Part shown: positions 20,301 through 26,428 of the stretch, piece after piece
How the letters are laid out: each line of letters opens with the position of its first letter
Position numbering within the stretch: the stretch's first letter is position 1
NCBI GenBank assembly: GCA_026416815.1
Contig: JAOAEJ010000095.1
Span: 1 to 64,000, forward strand
Length of the DNA stretch: 64,000 nucleotides
Direction of reading: 5' to 3'
From: Clostridia bacterium
GTDB lineage: Bacteria; Bacillota; Clostridia; Acetivibrionales; DSM-2933
Notes under the pieces: model-generated
The model's database searches: none
Told to the model about the DNA's origin: nothing
What the model saw: only the letters and a program-made list of their open reading frames with translations
Program-made: the position numbers and the translations under genes

Positions 20301-22549
20301 TTTGCTACCATCTTAGGAACTACTATCAATTTGCCTCCATACAGTAAGGCCCCATACATCTCCCATACCGAAAAGTCAAAACAATAGGAATGAAACATTG
20401 TCCAGACATCATCTTCCTTGAAATCAAACTGCATTTTATCATTAAACATAAGCCTGACAACGTTGCGGTGCTCTATCATAACACCCTTAGGCCTACCCGT
20501 AGTGCCAGAGGTGTAGATTATATATGCAAGGCTTTCAGGCATACTTGTATGCTTTATGTTTGCTGTATCACCACAGTATAATTCTTTATTTTCCAGAATT
20601 AAGGTTTCACCCTCAAAATCGACCTTACCCATGAAATTATTCTGTGTCAGCAGGATATTTATACCGCTGTCCTGGATCATAAACCGGATCCTCTCCATAG
20701 GATATTCGGGATCTATGGGTAGATATGCCCCTCCAGCCTTCAGTATAGCCATTATGCCTATGATCATTTCCATAGACCTTTCTACCATTATGCCTACTAT
20801 ACTGTCAGCTTTTACTCCTTTTTCCCTTAGAACTCTTGCAAGTTGGTTTGCCCTGTCATTTAATTGGCGGTATGTTATTTCTCTGTCCTCAAATTTTACA
20901 GCAATATTGTCCGGTGTCCGCTCAACCTGTTCTTCAAATATCTCATGTATAGTTTTCCTCCTGGGATAATCACTTGCTGTATTGTTAAACTTGTATAATA
21001 TTTGCTCATACTCATCTGTGGTAAGGATACAGATATCACCTATTTTACATAACGGGTTCTTGACCGCTTCTTCTAATACCTTCACAAAGCGGCTTATAAA
21101 CCTTTCCATAGTGTCCTTTTTAAAAAGCTGAGTACTGTAGTTTAATTCTATATATATCTCATTTTGCTTCTCCGTTAGAGTCATCCTAATATCAAATTGT
21201 GAAGTTTTTTGGGGAAATTCATAGTTGGAAGTCTTAAGTCCGTGAGCCTCGAAATCTCCTATATCCATGTTCTGTAACACAAACATTGTATCAAAAAGCG
21301 GATTTCTCCCTGCGGACCTTTGGATATTCAAATCTTCTATAAGCTTTTCGAAAGGATAATCTTGATTTTCAAGAGCGCTTAAAACATTTTCGGATACTTC
21401 CTTCAAAAATATCTCAAAGGTTTTTCCAGGTTCCGGATAGCCTCTTAGTGCCAAAGTGTTTACAAACATTCCAATAATATTTTTGGAATCGGTATGCCTG
21501 CGCCCTGCGCTAGGGGTTCCTACAATAATATCATACTGATCGGTATATTTTGAGAGAAGTACATAATAGGCTGCTAATACAACGGAATATAATGTTGTCC
21601 TGTTATTAAGAGCCAGATTATATAATTGAGAGGTTAGTTCCCTACCTATACGGAACTTTACATTTTCGCCTTCATAATTAAACTCCCCAGTTCGTGGAAA
21701 ATCCGTTGGCAGCTCCAATACCGGCATATCTCCTGCAAATTGCTCCAGCCAGTATTTCCTTTGCTTATCAATCCATGAGCTTGCCAACAAATTTTCATGC
21801 CAAGCCGTGTAATCCTTGTACTGTATTTTCAACTCCGGTAGTTGCTTTCCCGCGTACAATTCATTTATTTCTCTGATGAGTATCCCGGCAGATACACCAT
21901 CGGATATAATATGATGCATATCATACAATACCAGGTAGGAAGGTATGCCCCCCGTATTACCTAGCTTCACTAGCTTTATTCTAAACAATGGCGCTCGTCC
22001 CAGGTCATAGGGTTTGATAAAATCATTTATCAAATTATCAAATGTATCCTGCTTTCCTTCAACCTCATCGTAATCCAATTTAAAGTCAATATCATCATGA
22101 ATCCTTTGAATCGGTTCATCGTTAACTATTTCAAAAGAAGTACGCAAAGACTCATGCCTCTTAATTAACTGTTTTATTACCCATTCTACTTTTTCCTTAT
22201 CGAGTAGACCTGTAACCTTTAGAACTTGTGTAAGGTTATAGGCTGTATTTTCCTTATCCATTTGATTTAGGATGAACATCCTCTTCTGTGCAGCAGACAG
22301 TAGATATTGTTCTTTTTGTTGAATCGGCTGTATGGATACTGAAAAAGGTTTATTTATTTTAAGATAGCCCATAATCTCTTGTTTCCTGGCTTTAATACAT
22401 TCCAGGATTTCAGGAGTAACTGCTTCTTTTGGGGCTTTATAGCGTAAACCTTCCCCTTCTACCCGTAATAGAAATTTTTTGTTTTCTAGTTCTGTAATAA
22501 AATCAATCAATGGCTTGTTATGTTCATTGTTGATGTTATTTTCGTCCAT
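8360..22549 (-). CDS. Four-module NRPS with terminal C domain
   Basis: A 4729-residue synthetase. Order with rough positions: TubC-like docking segment 8-62; C1 (HHIISDG ~211); A1 (~525-1010); PCP1 (GGDSIRAI ~1070); C2 (QHAILDG ~1286, first His replaced); A2; PCP2 (~2153); C3 (~2334); A3; PCP3 (~3186); C4 (~3368); A4; PCP4 (~4230); C5 (HHIISDG ~4411) to the end. My reading of the specificity residues: A1 D-F-W-N-V-G-M-V-H-K (threonine type), A2 D-L-Y-D-F-S-L-V-W-K (cysteine-like), A3 D-I-L-Q-M-G-M-V-W-K (glycine type), A4 D-L-K-N-F-G-T-D-I-K (unassigned). There is no E, methylation, heterocyclization or thioesterase domain. The protein stops after C5, so it must pass its chain to another protein or release it at C5. 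The ribosome binding site is GGGGAGG. The next gene encodes an A-PCP-E protein that starts with half a C domain. Confidence 0.9.
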   Translation of the reverse strand: MDENNINNEHNKPLIDFITELENKKFLLRVEGEGLRYKAPKEAVTPEILECIKARKQEIMGYLKINKPFSVSIQPIQQKEQYLLSAAQKRMFILNQMDKENTAYNLTQVLKVTGLLDKEKVEWVIKQLIKRHESLRTSFEIVNDEPIQRIHDDIDFKLDYDEVEGKQDTFDNLINDFIKPYDLGRAPLFRIKLVKLGNTGGIPSYLVLYDMHHIISDGVSAGILIREINELYAGKQLPELKIQYKDYTAWHENLLASSWIDKQRKYWLEQFAGDMPVLELPTDFPRTGEFNYEGENVKFRIGRELTSQLYNLALNNRTTLYSVVLAAYYVLLSKYTDQYDIIVGTPSAGRRHTDSKNIIGMFVNTLALRGYPEPGKTFEIFLKEVSENVLSALENQDYPFEKLIEDLNIQRSAGRNPLFDTMFVLQNMDIGDFEAHGLKTSNYEFPQKTSQFDIRMTLTEKQNEIYIELNYSTQLFKKDTMERFISRFVKVLEEAVKNPLCKIGDICILTTDEYEQILYKFNNTASDYPRRKTIHEIFEEQVERTPDNIAVKFEDREITYRQLNDRANQLARVLREKGVKADSIVGIMVERSMEMIIGIMAILKAGGAYLPIDPEYPMERIRFMIQDSGINILLTQNNFMGKVDFEGETLILENKELYCGDTANIKHTSMPESLAYIIYTSGTTGRPKGVMIEHRNVVRLMFNDKMQFDFKEDDVWTMFHSYCFDFSVWEMYGALLYGGKLIVVPKMVAKEMGEFLKLLQKEKVTVLNQTPTAFYNLSQEEVKIPTAEFNVRYVVFGGEALKPLLLKAWKERYPQCKLINMYGITETTVHVTYKEITEKEIESNISNIGKPIPTLTAYIMDANQKLLPVGIPGELCVGGEGLGRGYLNRPELTSEKFVQNPYKPEERIYKSGDQAMMLPNGDMVYYGRIDRQVKIRGHRIELGEIENKLLMHKLVKEAVVLTREDNAGNRYLCAYIVSDNEFTVSQMRAYLLEELPEYMIPSYFMRIDKIPMTSNGKVDRKSLPKPDGHINTGVEYQAPGNEVEKRLAQIWSQILGAERVGTNENFFILGGDSIRAISLISRINKEFQTNIQMKDLYINQTIRELSFRIGANGESVAVDELTKGLEAIEEIKQSILDDEKQAKQLPENYEDFYPLSQIQHGMVFYSKLRPDEPIYHDQFIYTIKLEGFDCSRFFDAIEMLADRHPILRTSFITDRFNRAIQVVHRKRVPQLICEDIIYLILEEQEEYIKAYLKEDLLNKFRFDNDLLWRLRMFKLSEKDYSMVLCFQHAILDGWSVATMLSELFEIYSSLEKGCKYQVKELKSSYKDYVAINLSREKSEKSRSYWKETLKGYERNKLPFNFSGKRINSVTGSAIYRRNLGTGLLKRLEEKARQYGCTLKDICLSAHLYLLSIITTEKDIVTGVVTHDRPVIEDGEKILGCFLNTLPMRIGVECRMNKLELIKAVKQYLVDSKPHELFLADIASIIGEAGSSTGNPIFDTLFNFTDFHVMDSIQTRDDIKVSDYNIHIDSNEMTNTLFDLEVSKVPNNLIMQIKYSPNYFYSTDIETAFILYCRILERITCDDCQELYVEDIMTQEEKKALIYDFNNTVVEYAKEKTIHQLFEEQVRKTPDKTALVFEDREMSYGELNKRANQLAKILIEEGVKCGDNVGLIAYRGFEMIIGMLAILKAGGAYVPIDPDYPAARREYIAENSKVSVVVADNDYEISFSKVIKIDFNRMDMHAGENIDIPKDSRELAYIIYTSGSTGLPKGVMIEHHSAVNLISWVNKTFNVGEKDILLFITSMCFDLSVYDIFGMLASGGSIVIAKKEQVQDPNELIELVQKEKITFWDSVPSTMNHLITSIEERGIDNIHSDLRIVFLSGDWIPVRLPERIGKYFPKAKVISLGGATEGTVWSIYYPIEEIGEYQTSIPYGRPIDNNYFYILDDNRNIVPYGIAGELYIGGVGVARGYANDEARTNASFVENRFIVSSAEMMYKTGDLGRMLPDGNIEFLGRKDHQVKIRGYRVELGEIENRLLKHESIKEAVVVDRNDTGGNKYLCGYIVSDREIPAGEVKKYLSEDLPDYMIPTYIVMLDKLPLTPNGKIDRKSLPEPSNNISTGVEYEAPQNKIEEKLVDIWREILEVDRISISDDFFELGGHSLKATTLVSKIHKEFNVEVPLREIFSTPTIKQIAKRIEDSEVNIYSSISPVETRQYYPVSAAQKRMYILNRLEGGTSYNMPGAIEIDGELDKKRLEETFEELIKRHEALRTSFEMVEGQPVQRIHETANLKIIYLKAEEHEVDGIINEFIRPFELNKAPLLRAGVIELSRFRHILMFDMHHIISDGTSMGILTSEFIKLYNGKKLPELRIQYKEFSEWQNRLLKSARIREQEEYWLKTFSGEIPVLNIPTDYPRPTRQSFEGDSISIALDSELTGKLTDFAVETGTTTYMVFLAVYNILLYKYTGQEDIVIGSPIAGRPHSDLENIIGMFVNTLPMRNYPSGAKTFREFLGEVKENCLKAYDNQDYQFDELVEKLDVKRDISRNPLFDTMFIMQNIVNDVNIDGLQIKPYNLQNNTAKFDITVSAVEIDGKMQLNFEFCKKLFTKATMEKLANHFGNIIRKTLEKPNVNLFDIEMLSDSEKERLLYDFNSTSCRYPIEKTIHELFEEQVQKAPDSIAVRFEGKELTYRELNEKANQLAWVLREKGASQDKIIGITIERSLEMMIAIVGVLKSGAAYLPIDPSYPDDRVKYMLKDSRADILLVSPNTKKNVEFEGQIVDVKNPEIFMGNADSLGKTSAPKNLAYVIYTSGSTGLPKGVMIEHRAVNNFIKGITDKIEFTPDKTILCLTTISFDIFVLETLLPLTKGMKIVLAGEHQQTDMKALAELILKEQVDMIQATPSRLQVLIKSAKGASCIKRLKKVMVGGEALPKVLLEELKRLETGGVYNMYGPTETTVWSSVKDLSGNRKITIGKPIANTRMYILDSKNNLQPIGVFGELYIAGDGLARGYLGNWELTAERFVADPFVPGERMYRTGDLARWLNNGEIEFQGRTDHQVKIRGYRIELEEIESLLMEFPGVKEAAVAPKEDSNGNKYLSAYIVSNCEIEVSDLREYLSKGLPEYMIPSYFVMLDKLPQTPNGKIDRRLLPDPNLTANIGTEYAAPVNDVEKEMVKIWEEVLGIEKVGVNDKFFELGGHSLKAMAVVSAIYNTFNVEVPFSKIFESQTVRELARYIEAIGPSLVGTIKPIGTREYYPVSAAQKRLLILSRMEPYSTAYNMPSAVLIEGSLDLERMEKSFQQLINRHESLRTSFEFIEGMPVQRVHEHVDFKIEFLEQGCTDVEQLMKYFVQPFDLGKAPLLRGSIVKYNHSQYILLFDMHHVISDGASLNILIEEAMMIYRGMEPKKLKTQYKDFAVWQQALFETDTVKRQEKYWLDRFSGEIPVLNMPCDYIRPSIQNFDGDSISIVINRDLTEKIKKAASDNGTTVYTVLLAVYNTLLFKYTGQQDIVVGSPIAGRDHPDLENVIGMFANTLAMRNYPDGDKTFMEFLGQVKENCLKAYENQYCQFDELVEKLNLKRDLSRNPLFDTMFVLQNFNTGIQAEGLKINSLKTESRTAKFDITVSAVEINGKLEISFEYCTKLFDKQTIVKLAKHFENIAGEIAEKPYIKLGDIDMLCAEEKQKLLFDFNTTQNEYPRDKSIHQMFEEQVRKTPYNTAVIYEDSKLTYKQLNEKANRIAWLLREKGVADDTVVGVMMERSTEMIIGIMGILKAGGAYLPIDPDYPEERINYLLSNSNTSLLLTQGKLRQKAESIGTELIAVDEVLNRLELPDRDLNLTYNPERLMYVLYTSGSTGKPKGVMIKAHAFVNLLSWFTTEFNIDERDCILLIAPTSFDLAQKNLYAPLIKGGCLCLFTAGMYDYNRMSDTVERAGVTIINCTPSAFYPLVDFNCDSSFARLKTLRHVFLGGEPINTVKLAPWIKSDNCSCEIVNTYGPTECTDISSFYRLANSSFEGAKTIPIGKPVYNTRIYILDKYLNPVPQGVTGELCIGGVGVARAYYNDSVLTAQKFVGTSRLPDERIYKTGDLARWMPDGNIEFLGRMDYQVKIRGYRIELEEIEAALLKIEVIKEALVIDREDRSEGKYLCAYVVADGDLNVSSLKEFLSGVLPSYMIPSKIVQLEKMPLTPNGKIDRKALPQPIIGVDTGIRHVEPRNETEQKLTEIWKEILQLERISIEDNFFELGGHSLKGVTLTFKIQKELDTEVSLTEVFNHPTVKELAEYIQSTGRSGYSPIKSAEKSEYYPLSSAQRRLFAIEQLEGIGTTYNIPTVMLIEGNIKRIRIEDTFKTLVKRHEAFRTSFGYKGGDVVQVISRNVDLTVEYAESDESNAQEIIKGFIRPFDLSIAPLFRVGLIQLSQDRHLLLVDMHHIISDGTSVAILMREFMDLYQGGNDGELRIQYKDFTVWQREMLQSEAVKKQEAYWMNVFSDGIPVLNMPTDYQRPSIQSFEGDSFEFELSEELSVKLKNFALESATTLYMVLLAAYNVLLYKYSGQEDIVVGSPIAGRKHPDLQNIIGMFVNTLPMRNYPSSHKTFKQFLEEVKENSLLAYENQDYQFEELVEKLGIKRDMSRNPLFDTMMADQNMNIPEIRIEGLTLSPYRIENKISRFDFILYTFESENLIRFYVEYCTRLYKNQTIKRFADSYIRILETVVNDKNIRLGDIELEKGDIMLGSEIAGEVEFNF

Positions 22550-22576
22550 CCTATCCCAACCTCCCCGAAAGTTTAT

Positions 22577-22606
22577 TTAATAATTGTTTGTATATTATTT
22601 TGTCAA
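22577..22606 (-). promoter_or_regulatory. Candidate promoter of the NRPS operon
   Basis: Minus-strand TTGACA (22601-22606) and TATTAA (22577-22582) with an 18-base spacer. The start would lie near 22570, giving a leader of only about 20 bases containing the GGGGAGG ribosome binding site. The -35 is perfect, the -10 matches four of six. Confidence 0.35.
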
Positions 22607-22793
22607 TTCCATCTTTAGTACATCCTTTTGAATTACTTTGCTTATAGAAATATTTAATTGTTTTGCTATACCCCCCATTAAAAATCATCTTCGAGCCTAC
22701 ACTCACCACGCATTTACCTCATAAACATAATCTCAGATGAGCTTTTCATAAATGCCAAATTAATTGACATATTCAGGTATTAATTAACATCAG

Positions 22794-22816
22794 TTAGTGC
22801 TAATTTTTTAGTGCTA
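22794..22816. promoter_or_regulatory. Paired TTAGTGCTA direct repeat upstream of the NRPS
   Basis: Two copies of TTAGTGCTA at 22794-22802 and 22808-22816, offset by 14 bases in a T-rich stretch about 245 bases before the NRPS start. A third partial copy (TTAGCTCTTA) follows. Could be an activator or repressor site; no regulator gene is seen nearby. Apart from this pair, the promoter candidate, one dispersed repeat and a terminator, I see nothing in the 22550-23310 gap. Confidence 0.25.
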
Positions 22817-23034
22817 TTTTTTTAGCTCTTACTAATATTATTACTCACCATGTTATATATGTCAAGCATAGTAATTTATAGAGTTGCTATCTGTCTCGAA
22901 ACCTTTAACTCTCAGATTAAAATGATCTAGTTGTAGTGTATTTACTTATTATTCTTACTTAACTAAAAATACTTTTTATTATTCTAATCCATATTTGGTA
23001 CTTTTCGTAGTTCTAAATTTTATAGAACCCTATC

Positions 23035-23147
23035 TATAGATAACCAAAGTTAAACTTAGTGATTTCCAGTTAGGCAATGAGCTGTGATAAGTGCGACTTG
23101 CCTAACTGAATAAAATCACTTTTAAGTTTGGTTATCTTTAGAAAAAC
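23035..23147. repeat. ~100-bp palindromic repeat, copy 1
   Basis: Outer arms (GATAACCAAAGTTAAACTTA with AAGTTTGGTTATC, including AGTGATT/AATCACT) and an inner stem (CAGTTAGGCAA/TTGCCTAACTG) around ATGAGCTGTGATAAGT. The same architecture occurs at 37124-37219 and 54222-54321. Copy 1 and copy 3 share the centre almost exactly. Probably a miniature mobile or structured-RNA element. Confidence 0.7.
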
Positions 23148-23213
23148 GGCTCCTTAAAGTAATTTTTAACTCACCCCAAACCTTGTAACGGGTGATATTC
23201 GTAATAAAATAAA

Positions 23214-23251
23214 AAAATCAGGCATATTTACTTGATAATATGCCTGATTTT
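23214..23251 (-). terminator. Terminator of the hydrogenase-hyp operon
   Basis: 15-bp perfect stem AAAATCAGGCATATT / AATATGCCTGATTTT with an 8-base loop; on the minus strand the stem is followed by a T-run. It lies about 60 bases after the hypE stop codon. Confidence 0.85.
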
Positions 23252-23310
23252 AACTCTTGTTTTTTATATAAATAAATCTAAAGTACTTCTAAAGTCTTAT
23301 ATCATAAAAA

Positions 23311-24318
23311 CTAACAAATTCTCGGCAGTTGATCCCCTACCAACATATCCACTACTCTGCTACCCCCGGTGATAGTCTTCATTGTCACTCTTTTTGGAGA
23401 ACTGCTAACCACCTCACCTATCACACAACAACCCACACCATACCTGTCTTGTTTTACAACTTCAAGTATAGCATCTACCGAACTCTCAGGAGCAATTATA
23501 ATCATTTTGCCCTCATTAGCAAGATATAGCGGGTCCATGCCTAATAATTCGCAAACACCTTGTACTTCATCCCGCACAGGTATTTTATCTTCGAACAATC
23601 TAATACCAACATTACTTTGTGACGCAATTTCATTTAATGTAGTCGCAAGCCCACCACGGGTAGGATCACGCAAAGCGTGTATATTGGGAGCCACGTTAAG
23701 GATATTTTCCACCAGCAGGTTTAGAGGTGCACAATCGCTTTTTATTTCAGCGCCGATGTTCAACATTTCTCTTTCAAGAAGTATAGAACACCCGTGATCG
23801 CCAATAGGCCCGGTGATAATAATCTTATCACCTGCTTTGGCATTGGCACCCGAAACATTAATTCCCCCAGATATAATACCAATCCCCGAGGTGTTTATAA
23901 AAACCTTATCAGCAGCACCTCTTTGCACAACCTTTGTATCACCTGCTACAATCTTTACGCCGCATTCTTTTGCAGTCTCTCCCATTGATTCTACTATTCT
24001 TTCCAGCTCAGCCAACAGTAGCCCCTCTTCAATAATAAAGCCACACGTGAGGTATAGAGGCTTTGCTCCTGCAGCTGCAAGATCGTTTACTGTTCCGCAG
24101 ACTGCAAGCTTCCCTATATCTCCACCCTTAAAGAATATGGGACTAATGACAAAGGAATCTGTGGTAAATGCAAACCTGCCGCCCGTAAGTTCAATCCCGG
24201 CAGCATCATCGCCCTGGAGCAGGATATCATTTGCCAGATGCTTTGCAAATACATCCTTGATCAAATTATGTGTAAGCTTGCCTCCACTTCCGTGGGCAAG
24301 CGTTATTATCTCACTCAT
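23311..24318 (-). CDS. hypE: [NiFe]-hydrogenase maturation protein HypE
   Basis: A 335-residue HypE, which with HypF converts the carbamoyl group on its C-terminal cysteine to the cyanide ligand of the hydrogenase iron. The sequence begins MSEIITLAHGSGGK, the family's usual N-terminus, and ends in PRIC, the modified cysteine. The ATP-binding AIR-synthase-like segments GDDAAGI and DPTRGGLATTLNEIA are present. A longer in-frame ORF reaches 24402, but the chosen ATG overlaps the hypD stop by one base (TAATG) with GGAGGAGC upstream, so translation is probably coupled. It is the last gene of the operon. Confidence 0.96.
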   Translation of the reverse strand: MSEIITLAHGSGGKLTHNLIKDVFAKHLANDILLQGDDAAGIELTGGRFAFTTDSFVISPIFFKGGDIGKLAVCGTVNDLAAAGAKPLYLTCGFIIEEGLLLAELERIVESMGETAKECGVKIVAGDTKVVQRGAADKVFINTSGIGIISGGINVSGANAKAGDKIIITGPIGDHGCSILLEREMLNIGAEIKSDCAPLNLLVENILNVAPNIHALRDPTRGGLATTLNEIASQSNVGIRLFEDKIPVRDEVQGVCELLGMDPLYLANEGKMIIIAPESSVDAILEVVKQDRYGVGCCVIGEVVSSSPKRVTMKTITGGSRVVDMLVGDQLPRIC

Positions 24319-25406
24319 TAAGCTCCTCCATATTTGTGGTATGCAGCACATGTGCCCTCTGAAGATACCATACATGCTCCAACAGGGTTTTCCGGGGTGC
24401 AAGCCTTATTAAAAAGCTTACAATCCTTTGGTGTCTTTTTCCCCTTTAGCACTTCACCGCACAGGCAGCCCTTAGGCTCCTTCCATTCACGCTGTTCTAT
24501 ATTAAATACCTTCCACGCATCATAATCACTATAGCTGTCCCTCATCTTAAGACCTGAGCCGGGAATATTGCCAATACCTCTCCAAACCGAATCAGCAGGC
24601 TCAAAGACTTCATACATTTTCTCTAATGCTACTGGGTTTCCAGCCTCCGGCACAACCCTTGAATACTGATTTTCTACCACAATTTTATTATTGTTTATAT
24701 TTGTAGCTAGAGTAATAATTGCATGTAGGACATCAAGCGGTTCAAACCCTGCCACAACTCCAGGTATTTTGTATCTTTCAGCTAACTCATGATAAAACCC
24801 AGTACCGATAATAGCACTTGCATGTCCCGGATATAAAAAGCCGTTTACACCTATATCGCTATCCCCGACCAAAGCCTTTAAAGCTTCAGGTATTGTCTTG
24901 TTGGACGAAAGAACGCTGAAGTTTTTTATACCCTCATCCCGGGCTTTTAACACCGATAGTGCAGCAATAGGAGTAGTTGTCTCAAAACCTATTGAAAGGA
25001 AAACTACTTTTTTATCCGGATTATCAGCAGCCATCTTAAGTGAATCAAGTGGTGAATACACTATCCTGATGTCCCTTCCCTCCGCCTTCTCTTTTAAAAG
25101 AGAGGATTGGCTTCCAGGAACCCTCATCATATCCCCAAAGGTGGTGATTATCACGTTTTCATGTCCTGCAAGCTCAATAGAAGCATCTATAAAAAAACCT
25201 GGAGTCACACACACCGGACATCCGGGGCCGGATATCAACTCAATGTTTTCAGGCAAAAGCTGCCTGATACCGTACCTGAATATTGCCATGGTATGAGTTC
25301 CGCAAACCTCCATCAGTTTAACCGGCGCACCTTTGTATGAGGCTAGGATGTCAGCCATTCGTTGGGCAGTTTCGGAGTTTCTAAACTCATTTATAAAATT
25401 ACTCAT
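24318..25406 (-). CDS. hypD: [NiFe]-hydrogenase maturation protein HypD
   Basis: A 362-residue HypD, the iron-sulfur scaffold on which, with HypC, the Fe(CN)2CO unit is assembled. Diagnostic motifs are present: CGTHTMAIFR near residue 37, GPGCPVCVTP near 63, GFETTTP and the C-terminal cysteine set (CLCGEVLKG, DCKLF, ACTPENP, GACMVS, TCAAYH) that binds the [4Fe-4S] cluster. Length is typical. The start overlaps the end of hypC by eight bases, and its stop overlaps the hypE start, which fits tight translational coupling of hypCDE. Confidence 0.97.
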   Translation of the reverse strand: MSNFINEFRNSETAQRMADILASYKGAPVKLMEVCGTHTMAIFRYGIRQLLPENIELISGPGCPVCVTPGFFIDASIELAGHENVIITTFGDMMRVPGSQSSLLKEKAEGRDIRIVYSPLDSLKMAADNPDKKVVFLSIGFETTTPIAALSVLKARDEGIKNFSVLSSNKTIPEALKALVGDSDIGVNGFLYPGHASAIIGTGFYHELAERYKIPGVVAGFEPLDVLHAIITLATNINNNKIVVENQYSRVVPEAGNPVALEKMYEVFEPADSVWRGIGNIPGSGLKMRDSYSDYDAWKVFNIEQREWKEPKGCLCGEVLKGKKTPKDCKLFNKACTPENPVGACMVSSEGTCAAYHKYGGA

Positions 25407-25623
25407 GATAAAGCTCCTTTAACTCATTGAAAATTTCAATAGTTTTTAAAGCTTCCTCTTGATCAATTACCTGTATTGCACAGCCTGCATGTACAAGCAC
25501 ATAATCCCCGAGTTTGACGTCCTTTAAAAGCTCTATCGAAACCTCTCTTGTAACCCCCATAAGCTCCACCATGCTTGTTTTACCTTCTATCTTTATAATC
25601 TTTCCCGGTATACCAAGACACAT
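25399..25623 (-). CDS. hypC: [NiFe]-hydrogenase maturation chaperone HypC
   Basis: A 74-residue HypC chaperone that carries the iron-cyanide-CO group and delivers it to the large subunit. The ATG at 25623 is chosen because family function needs the N-terminal MCLGIPG with Cys2 exposed; an upstream in-frame GTG (25632) would bury that cysteine. The ribosome binding site is GGGGTGAG. The central segment V-H-A-G-C-A-I is the second conserved family motif. It lies 11 bases after the second tatC gene. Confidence 0.96.
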   Translation of the reverse strand: MCLGIPGKIIKIEGKTSMVELMGVTREVSIELLKDVKLGDYVLVHAGCAIQVIDQEEALKTIEIFNELKELYHE

Positions 25624-25634
25624 TTCTCTCACCC

Positions 25635-26393
25635 CTATATATTATTAGTCTCTTCATACATTGCTAGCTTTTCAGCCCTTTTCCTTTTTCTTTCCATAAA
25701 GAACACGATCCATATACTTAGCTCATATAGAACTATAACCGGTGCAGCGATAAGCACATAAGCTATTAAGTCTCCTGCCGGTACTATTATACCCTCTACT
25801 GCCAGCAAAACCAAAATGATATATTTTCTAGCCTTTCGTAGCATTTTAGAGTTCAATAGGCCCAGCTTTGCAAGGAATATCAGTATTACCGGTATTGTAA
25901 ACGTAATGCCCATAACCAGGCTGAGTATTGCAATAAAGCTTAAATACCTATCCCCTGACAAAACCGGCGTCATGTAACTTTCACCGTAAGAGATGAGGAA
26001 GTTTAAGGTATATGGTGTTAATACCACATAGCTAAATACTGCCCCCGAAGCAAATGTTATACTTAAGCACAACAAGGCTGTATAAAGCAGTCTTTTTTCT
26101 TTCCCCCTCAGTCCTGGCCCTATAAAAGCTAATATCTGATAAAGTATTAAGGGACTTAAAATAATCAAAGAAGCCAGTGTTGCCAGCTTCAACCTTGCTA
26201 TAAATGCTTCTGTCATAGAGAAAAAAGCAAATTCCAGCCCAAATCCACTGATTGGCTTCTTCAAAAAGCTGATAAGCAGCGGAGCTTTATAATAAAAAAC
26301 CGTAATGGAAATAAGAAGCGGAACAATAATTGTAATAAGCCTTTTTCTCAATTCCGCTAAATGCTCTATTACCGGCAGATCAACATCAGACAC
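25635..26393 (-). CDS. tatC: Twin-arginine translocase TatC, canonical copy
   Basis: A 252-residue polytopic membrane protein with about six hydrophobic segments. It retains the two signal-peptide-recognition features of TatC: an N-terminal EHLAELRKRL and, after the second transmembrane region, YQILAFIGPGLRGKEKR, which matches the conserved first periplasmic/second cytoplasmic loop pattern. The C-terminus is a basic tail (MERKRKRAEKL). With TatA it should export folded, twin-arginine precursors. It is embedded among hyp genes, so its main clients are likely the three hydrogenase small subunits. It is the partner of a second, more divergent TatC encoded immediately upstream. Confidence 0.93.
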   Translation of the reverse strand: MSDVDLPVIEHLAELRKRLITIIVPLLISITVFYYKAPLLISFLKKPISGFGLEFAFFSMTEAFIARLKLATLASLIILSPLILYQILAFIGPGLRGKEKRLLYTALLCLSITFASGAVFSYVVLTPYTLNFLISYGESYMTPVLSGDRYLSFIAILSLVMGITFTIPVILIFLAKLGLLNSKMLRKARKYIILVLLAVEGIIVPAGDLIAYVLIAAPVIVLYELSIWIVFFMERKRKRAEKLAMYEETNNI

Positions 26394-26428
26394 AATTACA
26401 CCTCTTAAACCTACTTTATTCCTTGAAT

